Source: Cristatella mucedo (taxonomy: Eukaryota; Bryozoa; Phylactolaemata; Cristatellidae). Taken from it: 64,000 nt of DNA. The translations under genes were made by a program, and so were the position numbers. The stretch spans positions 124,001 through 188,000 of the forward strand of contig WPIO01000102.1 of assembly GCA_009760855.2 (NCBI GenBank). The letters run 5' to 3'. A model generated the notes under the pieces. That model had not been told where the DNA came from. It saw nothing but the letters and a program-made list of their open reading frames with translations, and searched no databases. This document shows positions 18,847 through 28,020 of the stretch, piece by piece. Numbering within the stretch: the stretch's first letter is position 1; the number at the start of each line of letters is the position of its first letter.

Positions 18847-19764
18847 ATGAAAAAATTTTTCTCAACATTGTGCTCATTTATCGGTATAAGGAAAAAATCG
18901 AAAAAATCAACAGCGCCGCAAAACACACAACAAACATCTAGCGATATTTCTTTACATGCCAATGCCACATCTTCCAAAAATTTTCATGACTCGCATGAGA
19001 ATGGTGGGTGTGATGTTGTGTTGCGTTATGGTGGCGTGCGTGTTGGCGTCACATATAATCAAAACAGCGGTGACGGATGCCGTACTGCACAGCCTGTATG
19101 TAATTATTCTGATTATATGGAAGTTGGAGATGTCGATGGAGTATATAGAGCAGGAAATGCAATGCGCGCAAAATATAAAATATCAGACAGGTCTCAATTG
19201 CAATTTAATGATTCATGTTTGCAGGGTTTTAGTGCCGTTTTGCTAAGAACATCAAAAACAACAGAGGAAAGAGCGGCATTTTCTTCGGATTCAGAATACA
19301 CAACATCTGAACCAAGGCTCTTAAACCGAAATGGTAGAAAATTAGTTGGAAACTATGGGGGGAATATAACTTCAATATCATTTAGTAGAAAACGATCATC
19401 ACTGAATACTTCCTTGCCTCATTCGCACGAAAAACTAACTCATATTAACAAAAAACAATCATCAACCCCAAATGAATATTGCGATTTTAATGATATGCAG
19501 AATACAGGCACAGAAAGCACCTCACCGCTTGATGCAGTAAGTCAAGCTGGGTTAGAGTTTAGAGCGACGCAAAAAATAAGTACAATCCCCACTGAATCTC
19601 CTTATGAAGCGCGAGAAAACACTCAATCTTCCAAATTATTGTCATCTGTAATGCATGGGGAAGATAATGATTGTTACACCAAAAAACTTAAATCAGCATC
19701 TGTGAAGATGTTTTATGATAAGAAGAATATAGTCAAAGTGCCAATGACGGCAACGTTTGTATAG
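18847..19764 (+). CDS. Hypothetical Ser/Thr/Asn-rich protein, effector-like
   Basis: Not recognised. The ATG at 18847 gives 305 aa; a TTG at 18814 is an alternative. A short hydrophobic N-terminal stretch (MKKFFSTLCSFIGI) precedes basic residues (RKKSKKS), so it is either a weak anchor or none. The rest is polar and apparently disordered, with many Ser, Thr, Asn and short basic patches (FSRKRSS, HINKKQSS). One cysteine-containing patch (GGCDVVLRYGGVRVGVTY) may be folded. No repeats or catalytic motifs are visible. It follows an outer-membrane protein gene by about 160 bp. A secreted role is speculation. Confidence 0.6.
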   Translation: MKKFFSTLCSFIGIRKKSKKSTAPQNTQQTSSDISLHANATSSKNFHDSHENGGCDVVLRYGGVRVGVTYNQNSGDGCRTAQPVCNYSDYMEVGDVDGVYRAGNAMRAKYKISDRSQLQFNDSCLQGFSAVLLRTSKTTEERAAFSSDSEYTTSEPRLLNRNGRKLVGNYGGNITSISFSRKRSSLNTSLPHSHEKLTHINKKQSSTPNEYCDFNDMQNTGTESTSPLDAVSQAGLEFRATQKISTIPTESPYEARENTQSSKLLSSVMHGEDNDCYTKKLKSASVKMFYDKKNIVKVPMTATFV

Positions 19765-19866
19765 TTTAAATTATCTTTTTGCTTCAGCAGAAAAATCAGG
19801 TATTGTTAAGTTGGCACTTTTATTGTTGGTGGTTTTAATATTTTACTTTGCCGCCAAAGATAATTG

Positions 19867-21741
19867 CTAGCGATCAAAAAAATTCCACAAGCCAACGTAG
19901 TGTCCAGAAGGAATTTTCATCAGCTCTTGATGCGTTCCTCGTTCAACTATTTTTCCGGAGTCAAATACTAAAATTTCATCCATATCAACCAAGGTGTCAA
20001 GCCTGTGAGCTATAACAAGAACTGTTTTGCCGATCATAATTTGATTTAAACTTTTTCTAATTAGTTGCTCTGTTTTTTTGTCCAAAGCTGAAGTTGCTTC
20101 ATCTAAAATCAAAATTTTTGCATCCTTAATAAAAGCTCTTGCGATGGCAATCCTTTGTCGCTGTCCTCCGGACATTTTTGCACCTTTTTCCGCAACTAAA
20201 GTATGGTAACCATGAGTCATTTTCATTATAAAATCATGGGCATGGGATTTTTTTGCAGCATCAACCACCTCTTCAAAGGTTGCTTCTGGTTTGCCGTATC
20301 TGATATTATCCAGAATTGTTCTATCAAAAAGTGCACAATCTTGAGGTATTGTGGCGATATTTTTTCTTAGGCTATCTGGTGAGTATTTGGTTATGTTTTG
20401 ATCGTCTATTGTAATTTTTCCACTTTTTGGACGATATACTCCGGAAATAAGGTTGACAAAAGTAGTTTTTCCAGATCCAGAAAGGCCAACTAGGCCAACT
20501 TTTTTCTTTCCTTCAATTATCATGCTTTTATCTGTAAAAAGATCCTTTTCGCCATCTTGATGTCTGAAATATACGTTGTGAAAAGCAATTCTGCCGTCGG
20601 TAACATTCATATCGCCCTCGAAAATTGCTTCAGTTTTTATTTTGCTGGAAAAAATAAAATCTAAGTCGTTTTTACATCTTCCAAGATGTTCTAAAACTGT
20701 AATTAACTCTTCACTGGCAATCCAATTCATTCCCAATAGTGCTGTTAAGGCACTAAAACTATAAGCAAAATCAGCAACATTGATCATATGGTTTTTAAAA
20801 GCTACAATCTCGACTGCTGCAAAAATAAAACCCAATATAATAATGCCGTTTATGGTCATGGCTAGTCGCATTCTTTCCAGATAGGTTAAGGAAAGTTGAT
20901 AAACTCTGGCATTTCTGCGTCTTGCAATATCAAGTCTTAAATTTTCTCTGTGAGTTGAGGCAAAAGACTTTACCGTCATTATGTTGTAAATAACATCTAA
21001 AGTTTTACTTACTAGTGAGTGCCTGGCATTCATGCTTGAGGAAGTGACGCTCGCACTTTTTTTACCGTAATGAACAATTATCCAAACCTGAATAAAGACA
21101 TACAAAGTTACAACAACACCCAAATAAAAATTAATATAATAAAAACTACAAACGGAAAGCAAACTACCAACCACAGCTGGAACGCAGGTTTCCATTGCGC
21201 TGGAAAGGATATATAAAGAGCTATCCGCAAACTGAAAAATTCTTCCTACAATTCCGCCAGCGGCATTGTTAACGAAAAATTGGTAATCGTGACCGAAAAT
21301 TTTTGCTGTTAGCTGTTGGGTCATGTTGTAATCTAGTGCTGGCCGAATAACGTAAGAACGAATAAAATACATGGTTCTAAACATTAGATCTATTGTAATC
21401 CAAGCCATCATCGTGATCGCAATTGGCCAAAATAGATAAGTCATGATATCCGATCTATCTGGACTGATTTTTTCTAAGGCATTAACTGTATAGCGCAAAA
21501 TAAATGGCCAAACCATTTCTTCTATCGCCCAAGTAAGGCAGAGAATCTGAAAGAAAATAATTGATTTTTTATGTTGTTTGCAAAAAAAATAAATCAATGA
21601 AATGTTGCCATTTTTGGCAGCTGAAGACATTTTGGCAAAATGAATTCTATCATCAACGCTAACGTTTCTAAATAAATTAGAACCATCAAACCAAGGTATT
21701 TTTTTTAGAATACGACCCAAAAAGGAATCAGCAGCAATCAC
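19867..21741 (-). CDS. ABC exporter, fused permease and ATPase (MsbA/HlyB type)
   Basis: A 624-aa half transporter. Five to six transmembrane helices fill residues 60-340, followed by a nucleotide-binding domain. The domain has Walker A GLSGSGKTTFVNLI, signature MSGGQRQRIAIARA, Walker B AKILILDEATSALD and the H-loop VIAHRLDTL. It should act as a homodimer in the inner membrane. Substrate is not readable; lipid, peptide and drug exporters share this build. It lies 37 bp downstream of sodB on the same strand, so the two may be cotranscribed. Confidence 0.9.
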   Translation of the reverse strand: MIAADSFLGRILKKIPWFDGSNLFRNVSVDDRIHFAKMSSAAKNGNISLIYFFCKQHKKSIIFFQILCLTWAIEEMVWPFILRYTVNALEKISPDRSDIMTYLFWPIAITMMAWITIDLMFRTMYFIRSYVIRPALDYNMTQQLTAKIFGHDYQFFVNNAAGGIVGRIFQFADSSLYILSSAMETCVPAVVGSLLSVCSFYYINFYLGVVVTLYVFIQVWIIVHYGKKSASVTSSSMNARHSLVSKTLDVIYNIMTVKSFASTHRENLRLDIARRRNARVYQLSLTYLERMRLAMTINGIIILGFIFAAVEIVAFKNHMINVADFAYSFSALTALLGMNWIASEELITVLEHLGRCKNDLDFIFSSKIKTEAIFEGDMNVTDGRIAFHNVYFRHQDGEKDLFTDKSMIIEGKKKVGLVGLSGSGKTTFVNLISGVYRPKSGKITIDDQNITKYSPDSLRKNIATIPQDCALFDRTILDNIRYGKPEATFEEVVDAAKKSHAHDFIMKMTHGYHTLVAEKGAKMSGGQRQRIAIARAFIKDAKILILDEATSALDKKTEQLIRKSLNQIMIGKTVLVIAHRLDTLVDMDEILVFDSGKIVERGTHQELMKIPSGHYVGLWNFFDR

Positions 21742-21778
21742 ATTAATAATTCATAAAATCCAAACTACGGCAAAATCA

Positions 21779-22450
21779 TTAGCCGTTAAACTTATATCCA
21801 ACCCCTGTTAGGTTTTTTTCTGCGAATTGCCAATTTACCAAGCTATTAAAGAAGACATCAATATAATCACCTCTTCTGTTTTGATGGTCTAGATAATAAG
21901 CATGTTCCCATACATCTATGGTAAAAATAGGTTTCAAACCATCGGTAATTGGATTTGCTGCGTTTGAAGTTTTGACGATCTTAAGTGTGCCATTTTTCTC
22001 CGTAACAAGCCAACACCAGCCAGATCCAAACTGGGAAAGACAGCTGGCCTTAAATTGATCTTTAAAATTATCAAAGGAGCCAAATTGAGAGACAATTGAT
22101 TCAAGTAATTTTCCATGAGGCAAACCTCCCCCATGAGGTTTCATGGATTCCCAATAAAAAGAATGGTTCCAAACCTGTGCCGCATTGTTAAAAATCGCGG
22201 ACATTTCAGAATTTTGACAAGACTTTATAATAACCTCCTCCAAGGAATGACCTGAAAGATCTAAAGAGATAATTTTATTAAGATTGTCCAAATATGATTG
22301 ATGATGTTTATTGTAGTGATATCCTATAGTTTCTTTAGAGATGGCGGGAGCAAGATCTTCGTTGCTATAAGGTAATTTGGGAAGAGAGAAGGCCATAACA
22401 AAAAAAGATAAACCAATAATAAGATAGCTGAGAGCAAAATGGCGAAACAT
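21779..22450 (-). CDS. sodB: Superoxide dismutase, Fe type, with hydrophobic N-terminal extension
   Basis: Converts superoxide to peroxide and oxygen. Metal ligands are visible: His in YHYNKHHQSYL, His in AAQVWNHSFYW, Asp and His in TIDVWEHAYYLDHQNRR. The AAQVWNH and QFGSGWCWLV patterns favour the iron form. From Met at 22396 the protein begins SLPKLPYSNEDLAPAIS, the usual cytosolic N terminus. The frame however extends to 22450 and adds a signal-like segment (FALSYLIIGLSFFV). Neither start has a convincing Shine-Dalgarno. Both forms are given: 223 aa as listed, or 205 aa from 22396. Confidence 0.93.
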   Translation of the reverse strand: MFRHFALSYLIIGLSFFVMAFSLPKLPYSNEDLAPAISKETIGYHYNKHHQSYLDNLNKIISLDLSGHSLEEVIIKSCQNSEMSAIFNNAAQVWNHSFYWESMKPHGGGLPHGKLLESIVSQFGSFDNFKDQFKASCLSQFGSGWCWLVTEKNGTLKIVKTSNAANPITDGLKPIFTIDVWEHAYYLDHQNRRGDYIDVFFNSLVNWQFAEKNLTGVGYKFNG

Positions 22451-22700
22451 ATTTAAAAAAATTGCCTATTGTGGCATCTTATTTAGTGTGTGTTTAGAAA
22501 AATCAAGTAAAAATTTAGATATATTTTTTAACAATAAACAACAGCATTGCCGCAATGATAAATAAAGATTTTTATGGATTGATGTCAACTTTTGGTTAAT
22601 TTAATTACAAATGGCCGTAAAAAATAAAATGATGTTGATTCTAAAAAAGTCATGCAAAAGAAGTTTCTGAATTTGTATTTTTGCCATTATAATTAAAAAA

Positions 22701-23825
22701 ATGACCAAGTTAATACTGATATTGTCGTTATTATGCGGAGGTTTTGTTTATGGCTTTATTTTCAGCAAAACCATAAACAAAGATGATCGTATTTTGATAC
22801 AAAACGGCACCGAATTTGCCTCCGTAGTAAAGAAATTACCCTCAGAAATTAAGGGAAAAAACAATTCTTTATATCAAGATTTCATTATTTTTTATAGTAA
22901 AGTTTGGATCAAGGTTTTGAGAAAAGGTAAATATTTTTCTGGAGAATACAGACTTCACGAAGGTGAAAATATCAACGACGTACTTCGAAAAATCACTAAT
23001 TCTCATAGAAAAGTCGAAGATTTAGTTTATCATGCGGTGACAATTCCGGAGGGAATGATGACAAGTGAGATTGGCGAACTTTTAAGAAATAAGAAATTTC
23101 TTATAGGATTGGTGCCACAATTTCCAGAAGGTAGCATTATGCCTAATACTTATCACGTGGAAAGTGATACCAAAAGAACAGAAATATTGCTACGAGCTAA
23201 CAAAAAAATGAGTGATTTTTTGGAACTAGAATGGCAAAATAGAGACCAAACCATTCCAATTAAAACCCCACAAGAAGCTTTGATTGTGGCTTCTATAATA
23301 GAGAAGGAATATAAAAAAGATGAGCATCTTGGAAAAATAGCGTCCGTAATTTACAATAGACTTAAAAAAAACATGAGATTGCAGATGGACTCCACTGTAA
23401 TTTATGCAGCAAAAAAATTAGGACTAGAAATGGATAAGTTTGAAGATATCGTAAAAATAGATTCACTGTTTAATACCTATAAAAACAAAGGCCTACCAGC
23501 AACTCCAATTTGCAATCCAGGAGAAAAAACAATTATGGCTGCCCTCCATCCAGAAAAAAATGATAATTTATTTTTTTTAATAGATAAAAATGCAGGCACG
23601 TATTTTTCCAATCATTACAGTCAGCACCTAGTTGCCGTAAGTCATTATAAAAAAACTAACAATATTGGCAAAAATGGTAAAATAAAAGTAACCAATTCTT
23701 CCTCCATTATTGGTAGAAAAAATTCTACCAATAATGTGAAAAATATTAAAAATAGCAAGAAAGATAAAGATATTTTCAACAAATCATCTATTATAAAAAA
23801 GCATACAGACGATTCAAATCAATAA
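22701..23825 (+). CDS. mltG: Endolytic murein transglycosylase MltG (YceG)
   Basis: Inner-membrane enzyme that cuts nascent glycan strands and ends their growth. An N-terminal transmembrane helix (LILILSLLCGGFVYGFIF) is followed by a LysM-like part and the YceG core. The core shows TIPEGMMTSEIGELL, the catalytic Glu in LIVASIIEKEYKK, RLKKNMRLQMDSTVIYA and NTYKNKGLPATPICNPG. The 374-aa length includes a Lys/Asn/Ser-rich C-terminal tail of about 50 residues not needed in the family; a perfect hairpin lies in that part of the gene. It implies active peptidoglycan synthesis. Confidence 0.94.
   Translation: MTKLILILSLLCGGFVYGFIFSKTINKDDRILIQNGTEFASVVKKLPSEIKGKNNSLYQDFIIFYSKVWIKVLRKGKYFSGEYRLHEGENINDVLRKITNSHRKVEDLVYHAVTIPEGMMTSEIGELLRNKKFLIGLVPQFPEGSIMPNTYHVESDTKRTEILLRANKKMSDFLELEWQNRDQTIPIKTPQEALIVASIIEKEYKKDEHLGKIASVIYNRLKKNMRLQMDSTVIYAAKKLGLEMDKFEDIVKIDSLFNTYKNKGLPATPICNPGEKTIMAALHPEKNDNLFFLIDKNAGTYFSNHYSQHLVAVSHYKKTNNIGKNGKIKVTNSSSIIGRKNSTNNVKNIKNSKKDKDIFNKSSIIKKHTDDSNQ
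23703..23734. repeat. Perfect 14-bp inverted repeat with AAAA loop inside mltG
   Basis: CATTATTGGTAGAA, four A residues, then TTCTACCAATAATG. The stem is fully paired. It lies in the codons of the Asn/Ser/Lys-rich tail of MltG, a part not conserved in the family, and keeps the frame open. Confidence 0.85.
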
Positions 23826-24080
23826 TTCCAAAATGGTTTTTGATGTAAAATGAATATATTCTAACTCTCTTTATGATTATAATTTTTTAACAAACATCTC
23901 ATTGGACTGTGGAGCACAAAAAATAATCATCCATTGAGCCAAAAGGTTGAAAAACCACTCAATGCAAAATTTAATAATTCTTTATTTTTTTGCCTCTCAA
24001 ACAATCCAATATCTTAATTTTTTTATTACATTTAAAGAATTACAATTGCAAAATACAGAAATATTTGCGGCTGGAAAAAG

Positions 24081-26033
24081 CTATTTGCTTGAACCATCAG
24101 CCAAAACCGAGCCTATTATTGATCTACCCCTGCCCACATCTTTATTGATAATTCTTTCAATTGGCTTGCCATTTTTAATCAAATCTACAATTTCAGATCC
24201 AGTTATTGTTTCAAACTCCAGCAAGGCTTTGGCTATTTTGTGTAGATCGTCAATGCACTCTTCCAATATTTTTCTGGCTGTTTTATAGCCAGTATCTATT
24301 ATTTGCTTTACTTCTTGATCTATTAGCTTTGCAGTATCTTCTGAGCAATGATAAGCCTGTTTCTTACCTCCATTTAAATAAAGATCTTTTGATTCTTCTG
24401 CGTAGTTAACGTGTCCAATTAATTCACTCAGACCCCACTCGGTGACCATAGATCTTGCCATATTGGTTACCATTTTTATGTCAGAAGAGGCTCCAGAAGT
24501 AACTTTATCATGACCAAAGATAATTTCTTCAGCAACTCTTCCAGCCATTGCCACAGCTATATCTTCGTGCATTTTTTGACGAGTTGTGGAAAATCTATCA
24601 CCATCTGGCAATCGCACTACCATCCCAAGAGCCCTGCCCCTAGGAATGATTGTTGCCTTATGTATCGGGTCGGAGTTTGGCATGTTTATCGCAACTAATG
24701 CATGACCACCCTCGTGATAGGCGGTTAGCTCCCTTTCTTCTTGCTTCATTAACATCTTGCGTGCACTGCCCATTATGATCTTATCTTTTGCTTCTTCAAA
24801 TTCATCCGAAGTAACGATATTTTTCTTTCTTCTTGCGGCTAAAAGTGCAGCTTCATTAACCAAATTTGCCAATTCTGCACCAGAAAAACCAGGAGCACCT
24901 TTAGCTATTATTCTTGCATCTATTGATGGCATCATCTTTATTTTTTTCATGTGAACCCTTAGAATCGCACTTCTTCCTTCTAGGTCTGGCAATGGTACAA
25001 CTACTTGACGGTCAAATCTGCCCGGTCTTAATAAAGCTGGATCCAAAACATCTGGTCTGTTGGTTGCCGCAATTAACACTATACCATTATTTTCTTCAAA
25101 TCCATCCATCTCTACCAATAATTGATTTAGAGTTTGCTCGCGCTCGTCATTGCCTCCGCCCATTCCAACTCCTCTATGTCTGCCTACGGCATCTATTTCA
25201 TCTATAAAGATTATACAAGGAGAGTTTCTTTTGGCTTGGGCAAACATATCTCTAACTCTACTTGCACCAACTCCAACAAACATCTCAACAAAATCCGAAC
25301 CAGAAATAAAGAAGAAAGGTACATTGGCTTCCGCTGCAATTGCCTTTGCTAATAGAGTCTTACCCGTTCCTGGAGAGCCAACCAACAAACATCCTTTTGG
25401 AATAACTCCTCCTATATTTTGATATTTTTGAGGATCTTTAAGGAAGTCCACAATTTCCATTAAATCTTCCTTTGCCTCGTCTATTCCTGCAACATCGTTG
25501 AATGTAACCTTTATATCTTTTGGAGAAATCATTTTGGCCTTGTTTTTACCAAAGGCAAATGGCCCACCGCCAAAAAAACCTCCACCGCCATTATTTTGAT
25601 TTTTCCCTCCACCGCCGAAGCCTTTAAAGGCACCAAACATCAGCCAGATCATAAAGATTATTGGCAACCAAGAAAGAATGCTACCTAAGATGGAAAAAAA
25701 ACGCCCCATTTCTCCTCTCTCCCTTGCTGGATCTATGAAGTCCACTACTACCCCTTTTTTTAGAAATTCATCTATTAATTTTGGAGAGTAGTAAACAGGA
25801 TAAGAAGCCTTAAATTTGTTTCCAGACTTATCAACCCCCCTAACATATTCTGAGGTCATTTCTACTGAGGCTATTTTATCTGCGTTATTCATGGCAACAA
25901 GCTCGGATATTACTACCTGACGTGCTCCATTTTTTACAGGAGATACGCCACGATACATGGCATAAAAAGACAGAATCAAAACAAGATAAACTGCTACAAA
26001 TTTTATCTTTCCTTCACCAAATATACCCTTCAT
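24081..26033 (-). CDS. ftsH: ATP-dependent zinc metalloprotease FtsH
   Basis: Membrane-bound AAA+ protease for quality control and, in many bacteria, RpoH turnover. There are two N-terminal transmembrane segments ([18 protein letters not shown] and [17 protein letters not shown]) around a periplasmic domain. The AAA module has Walker [17 protein letters not shown], Walker [15 protein letters not shown] and [22 protein letters not shown]. The M41 zinc site is [12 protein letters not shown] (HEGGH instead of the commoner HEAGH). The glycine-rich linker [18 protein letters not shown] after helix 2 is unusually long. Length 650 aa is normal. Confidence 0.98.
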   Translation of the reverse strand: MKGIFGEGKIKFVAVYLVLILSFYAMYRGVSPVKNGARQVVISELVAMNNADKIASVEMTSEYVRGVDKSGNKFKASYPVYYSPKLIDEFLKKGVVVDFIDPARERGEMGRFFSILGSILSWLPIIFMIWLMFGAFKGFGGGGKNQNNGGGGFFGGGPFAFGKNKAKMISPKDIKVTFNDVAGIDEAKEDLMEIVDFLKDPQKYQNIGGVIPKGCLLVGSPGTGKTLLAKAIAAEANVPFFFISGSDFVEMFVGVGASRVRDMFAQAKRNSPCIIFIDEIDAVGRHRGVGMGGGNDEREQTLNQLLVEMDGFEENNGIVLIAATNRPDVLDPALLRPGRFDRQVVVPLPDLEGRSAILRVHMKKIKMMPSIDARIIAKGAPGFSGAELANLVNEAALLAARRKKNIVTSDEFEEAKDKIIMGSARKMLMKQEERELTAYHEGGHALVAINMPNSDPIHKATIIPRGRALGMVVRLPDGDRFSTTRQKMHEDIAVAMAGRVAEEIIFGHDKVTSGASSDIKMVTNMARSMVTEWGLSELIGHVNYAEESKDLYLNGGKKQAYHCSEDTAKLIDQEVKQIIDTGYKTARKILEECIDDLHKIAKALLEFETITGSEIVDLIKNGKPIERIINKDVGRGRSIIGSVLADGSSK

Positions 26034-26069
26034 TAGAACAGCAAATAAAAACAGCCAAGCGGCAATGAA

Positions 26070-26321
26070 CTAAATATAAGTTTTCAACTTTTCACGAGCC
26101 GCCCTTACATCCTCCCATGTAATTAAACGTCCATCTTCTTTAATAAAAAGATCCGGCTTCATTGCGGCGGCATCTTCTTTGTATGCTACATAGTAGACAA
26201 TTTTTGTCTTGTCGTTTACTATAATATGAGCCCTAATTTTTACAACTTGCTTACCTTTCCAAGTTGCATATACCGCCTCTTTCCGTTGCGAGGGGGAATT
26301 TTTTGAAGCTGTTTTAGCCAT
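26070..26321 (-). CDS. Small hypothetical protein upstream of ftsH
   Basis: Not recognised. Met at 26321 gives 83 aa; the frame reaches 26342. The protein is basic at the N terminus (AKTASKNSPSQRKE), then a compact alpha/beta pattern (YATWKGKQVVKIRAHIIV, KIVYYVAYKE, ITWEDVRAAREKLKTY). Start and stop lie just upstream of ftsH, separated by 36 bp, so cotranscription is likely. It looks coding because the frame is open between two genes and its composition is not low-complexity. It has no transmembrane helix. Confidence 0.65.
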   Translation of the reverse strand: MAKTASKNSPSQRKEAVYATWKGKQVVKIRAHIIVNDKTKIVYYVAYKEDAAAMKPDLFIKEDGRLITWEDVRAAREKLKTYI

Positions 26322-26579
26322 AAAAAAACAATAAAAAAACAAATATTTTTGAAACTTTGAACCACTCGCAATAATTTGATAAGATAAAAGTCAAGTACAA
26401 TCATTATTGCTAAAAATTATTAATTATGTTTTTGCCAATTTATATTTTTTGTCGATTTACATGTTGTTGCTTTGTGGGCAATGCGTGCATAGCAAAAATA
26501 ATAACAATCATAAACGGCATTTTATATGTTCTGTTGTAATTTTTTAAATAAAAAACTTGAATTTTAATAATCAGGATCG

Positions 26580-27026
26580 ATGAAAGTTTTATGGATTATA
26601 AAGCATATCAATATTATGAAGCATTTAGCACATTATCTTTTGTTCCTATTGGTGTTTTTATGGTGTTCCGGATTCTATAAAAATAATATTGGCTATAGAT
26701 TTGATGAAAAATCTTTGGAACGAATTGAAGAGGGAAAAACAACAAAGGATGAGTTAATAACAATTTTAGGTACTCCGACTTTTTCTCTAGAGCCGCACAA
26801 TAGAACACTTTTTTATGCCGGTCAGGTTGGATGGTCAATATTATTTATAAATAATTTACCAATTTCTCAAAGAATAGTTGCCTATCATTTAAATGAAGCA
26901 GATGTGGTTGATTTTAAGAAGGAATATAATTTGAGTTCTTTGGATAGCGGAAATATGCAAAAAATAGTAACAGATTTGCCAAAGCCAAACAAACTTTGGG
27001 CTCTACCAGTTTATAAGCTAATATAA
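26580..27026 (+). CDS. bamE: Outer-membrane assembly protein BamE (SmpA/OmlA)
   Basis: Accessory lipoprotein of the BAM complex that inserts beta-barrel proteins. The BamE fold signature is visible: LERIEEGKTTKDELITILG followed by TPTFSL and a strand pair with LFYAGQVGWSILF. A hydrophobic N-terminal segment (HYLLFLLVFLWCSGF) serves as signal peptide, with a cysteine at the expected cut position but a Trp before it, so the lipobox is poor. The start at 26580 has AGGA a few bases upstream; Met at 26616 would give a more usual signal peptide. The next gene begins one base after its stop. Confidence 0.8.
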   Translation: MKVLWIIKHINIMKHLAHYLLFLLVFLWCSGFYKNNIGYRFDEKSLERIEEGKTTKDELITILGTPTFSLEPHNRTLFYAGQVGWSILFINNLPISQRIVAYHLNEADVVDFKKEYNLSSLDSGNMQKIVTDLPKPNKLWALPVYKLI

Positions 27027-27027
27027 G

Positions 27028-28020
27028 ATGGAGTGTTTGGCGATAAACATAAACGATTCTAGTAGAAATATAACCTATCTGAAATCGGTTGATGTACCAA
27101 AATATATGCTTAAAACAGATGCTTACGTGAGACATACTGCCATTGGTTTTTCGCAGGATGACTTGCTTACTATTAGCAACAAATACACCGCATCATACGA
27201 TGCTCAATTAAGGCAAAATGGCGGTATAATTGGTCTTTGCGGTGCATGCGTGGTGGAAAAAGTTGGCAGCGGAGTGCGAAATTTAGAAACTGGACAAAGA
27301 ATGGCTTATGGCTTTGGTTCAATTGGATCTTGCTCAACCTATAGAAGAATAGAGTCTCATTATTTAACTCCAATTCCAGATGATATAAATGATCTTCAGG
27401 TTGCGGCGTGCTTTAGATCTGCTCTTTGGGCTCATAATTTGCTTTTTAGAGTTGTTGCGATACGAGAAAAATACTCGATAATGGTTCACAATCCTTTGGG
27501 TTCGATAGAATCAATTCTTTGCAATTGGGCTTCTAGTTTGGGTATTACGGTCATTGCTGTTGTAAAATCTGAAGATGAGTTTGCGGCTGCACAAATAATA
27601 GATTGTAAGTTGATGGTACTTTGGAATGATCCATCTGCGGAAGAAAAAATAAAAGAAATCACAAATGGCATAGGAGTTAATGTTGTTTATAACTCTATTG
27701 GGCAATCTGGTCATGATTTTTCATTAAAATATATTAAATATTTTGGAGCCTATGTTTGTTATGGCTCGGGCGTCTCTGCAATGAACATAAAAATAGAAGA
27801 CATATATCTAAAATCTATTTTTTTCACAATACCAACCCTAGAACAATATAAAAGCAACTCCGTGGAATTAAATCATTCTGGTGCTGCGGTGTTTAGGGCT
27901 ATGAAAAAGGGGATAATTGCAACAAATCTGCAAACATTGCCTATGTCGCAAATTCCATCTGCCGCTAAGTCTGTGAACGGCGTTGTCAATCCTATAGTGA
28001 TAGTGCCACAATTAAGATGA
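27028..28020 (+). CDS. Quinone oxidoreductase-like protein (MDR/zeta-crystallin type), degenerate
   Basis: Medium-chain reductase fold of 330 aa. GIIGLCGACVVEKVGSGVRN and LETGQRMAYGFGSIGSCSTY match the GroES-like domain of quinone oxidoreductases. The Rossmann part follows (VHNPLGSIESILCNWASSLG, EITNGIGVNVVYNSIGQ). The usual GxGGIG dinucleotide loop is replaced by NPLGSI, so NADPH binding may be weak or lost. It lies directly after bamE and overlaps prmC by 4 bp (ATGA). Symbol qor would be reasonable but activity is doubtful. Confidence 0.72.
   Translation: MECLAININDSSRNITYLKSVDVPKYMLKTDAYVRHTAIGFSQDDLLTISNKYTASYDAQLRQNGGIIGLCGACVVEKVGSGVRNLETGQRMAYGFGSIGSCSTYRRIESHYLTPIPDDINDLQVAACFRSALWAHNLLFRVVAIREKYSIMVHNPLGSIESILCNWASSLGITVIAVVKSEDEFAAAQIIDCKLMVLWNDPSAEEKIKEITNGIGVNVVYNSIGQSGHDFSLKYIKYFGAYVCYGSGVSAMNIKIEDIYLKSIFFTIPTLEQYKSNSVELNHSGAAVFRAMKKGIIATNLQTLPMSQIPSAAKSVNGVVNPIVIVPQLR

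Noticed and set aside
23947-24288. Plus-strand 113-codon frame over the 3' end of ftsH.
   Set aside because: Mostly antisense to the C terminus of FtsH, with no start signal or recognised domain.
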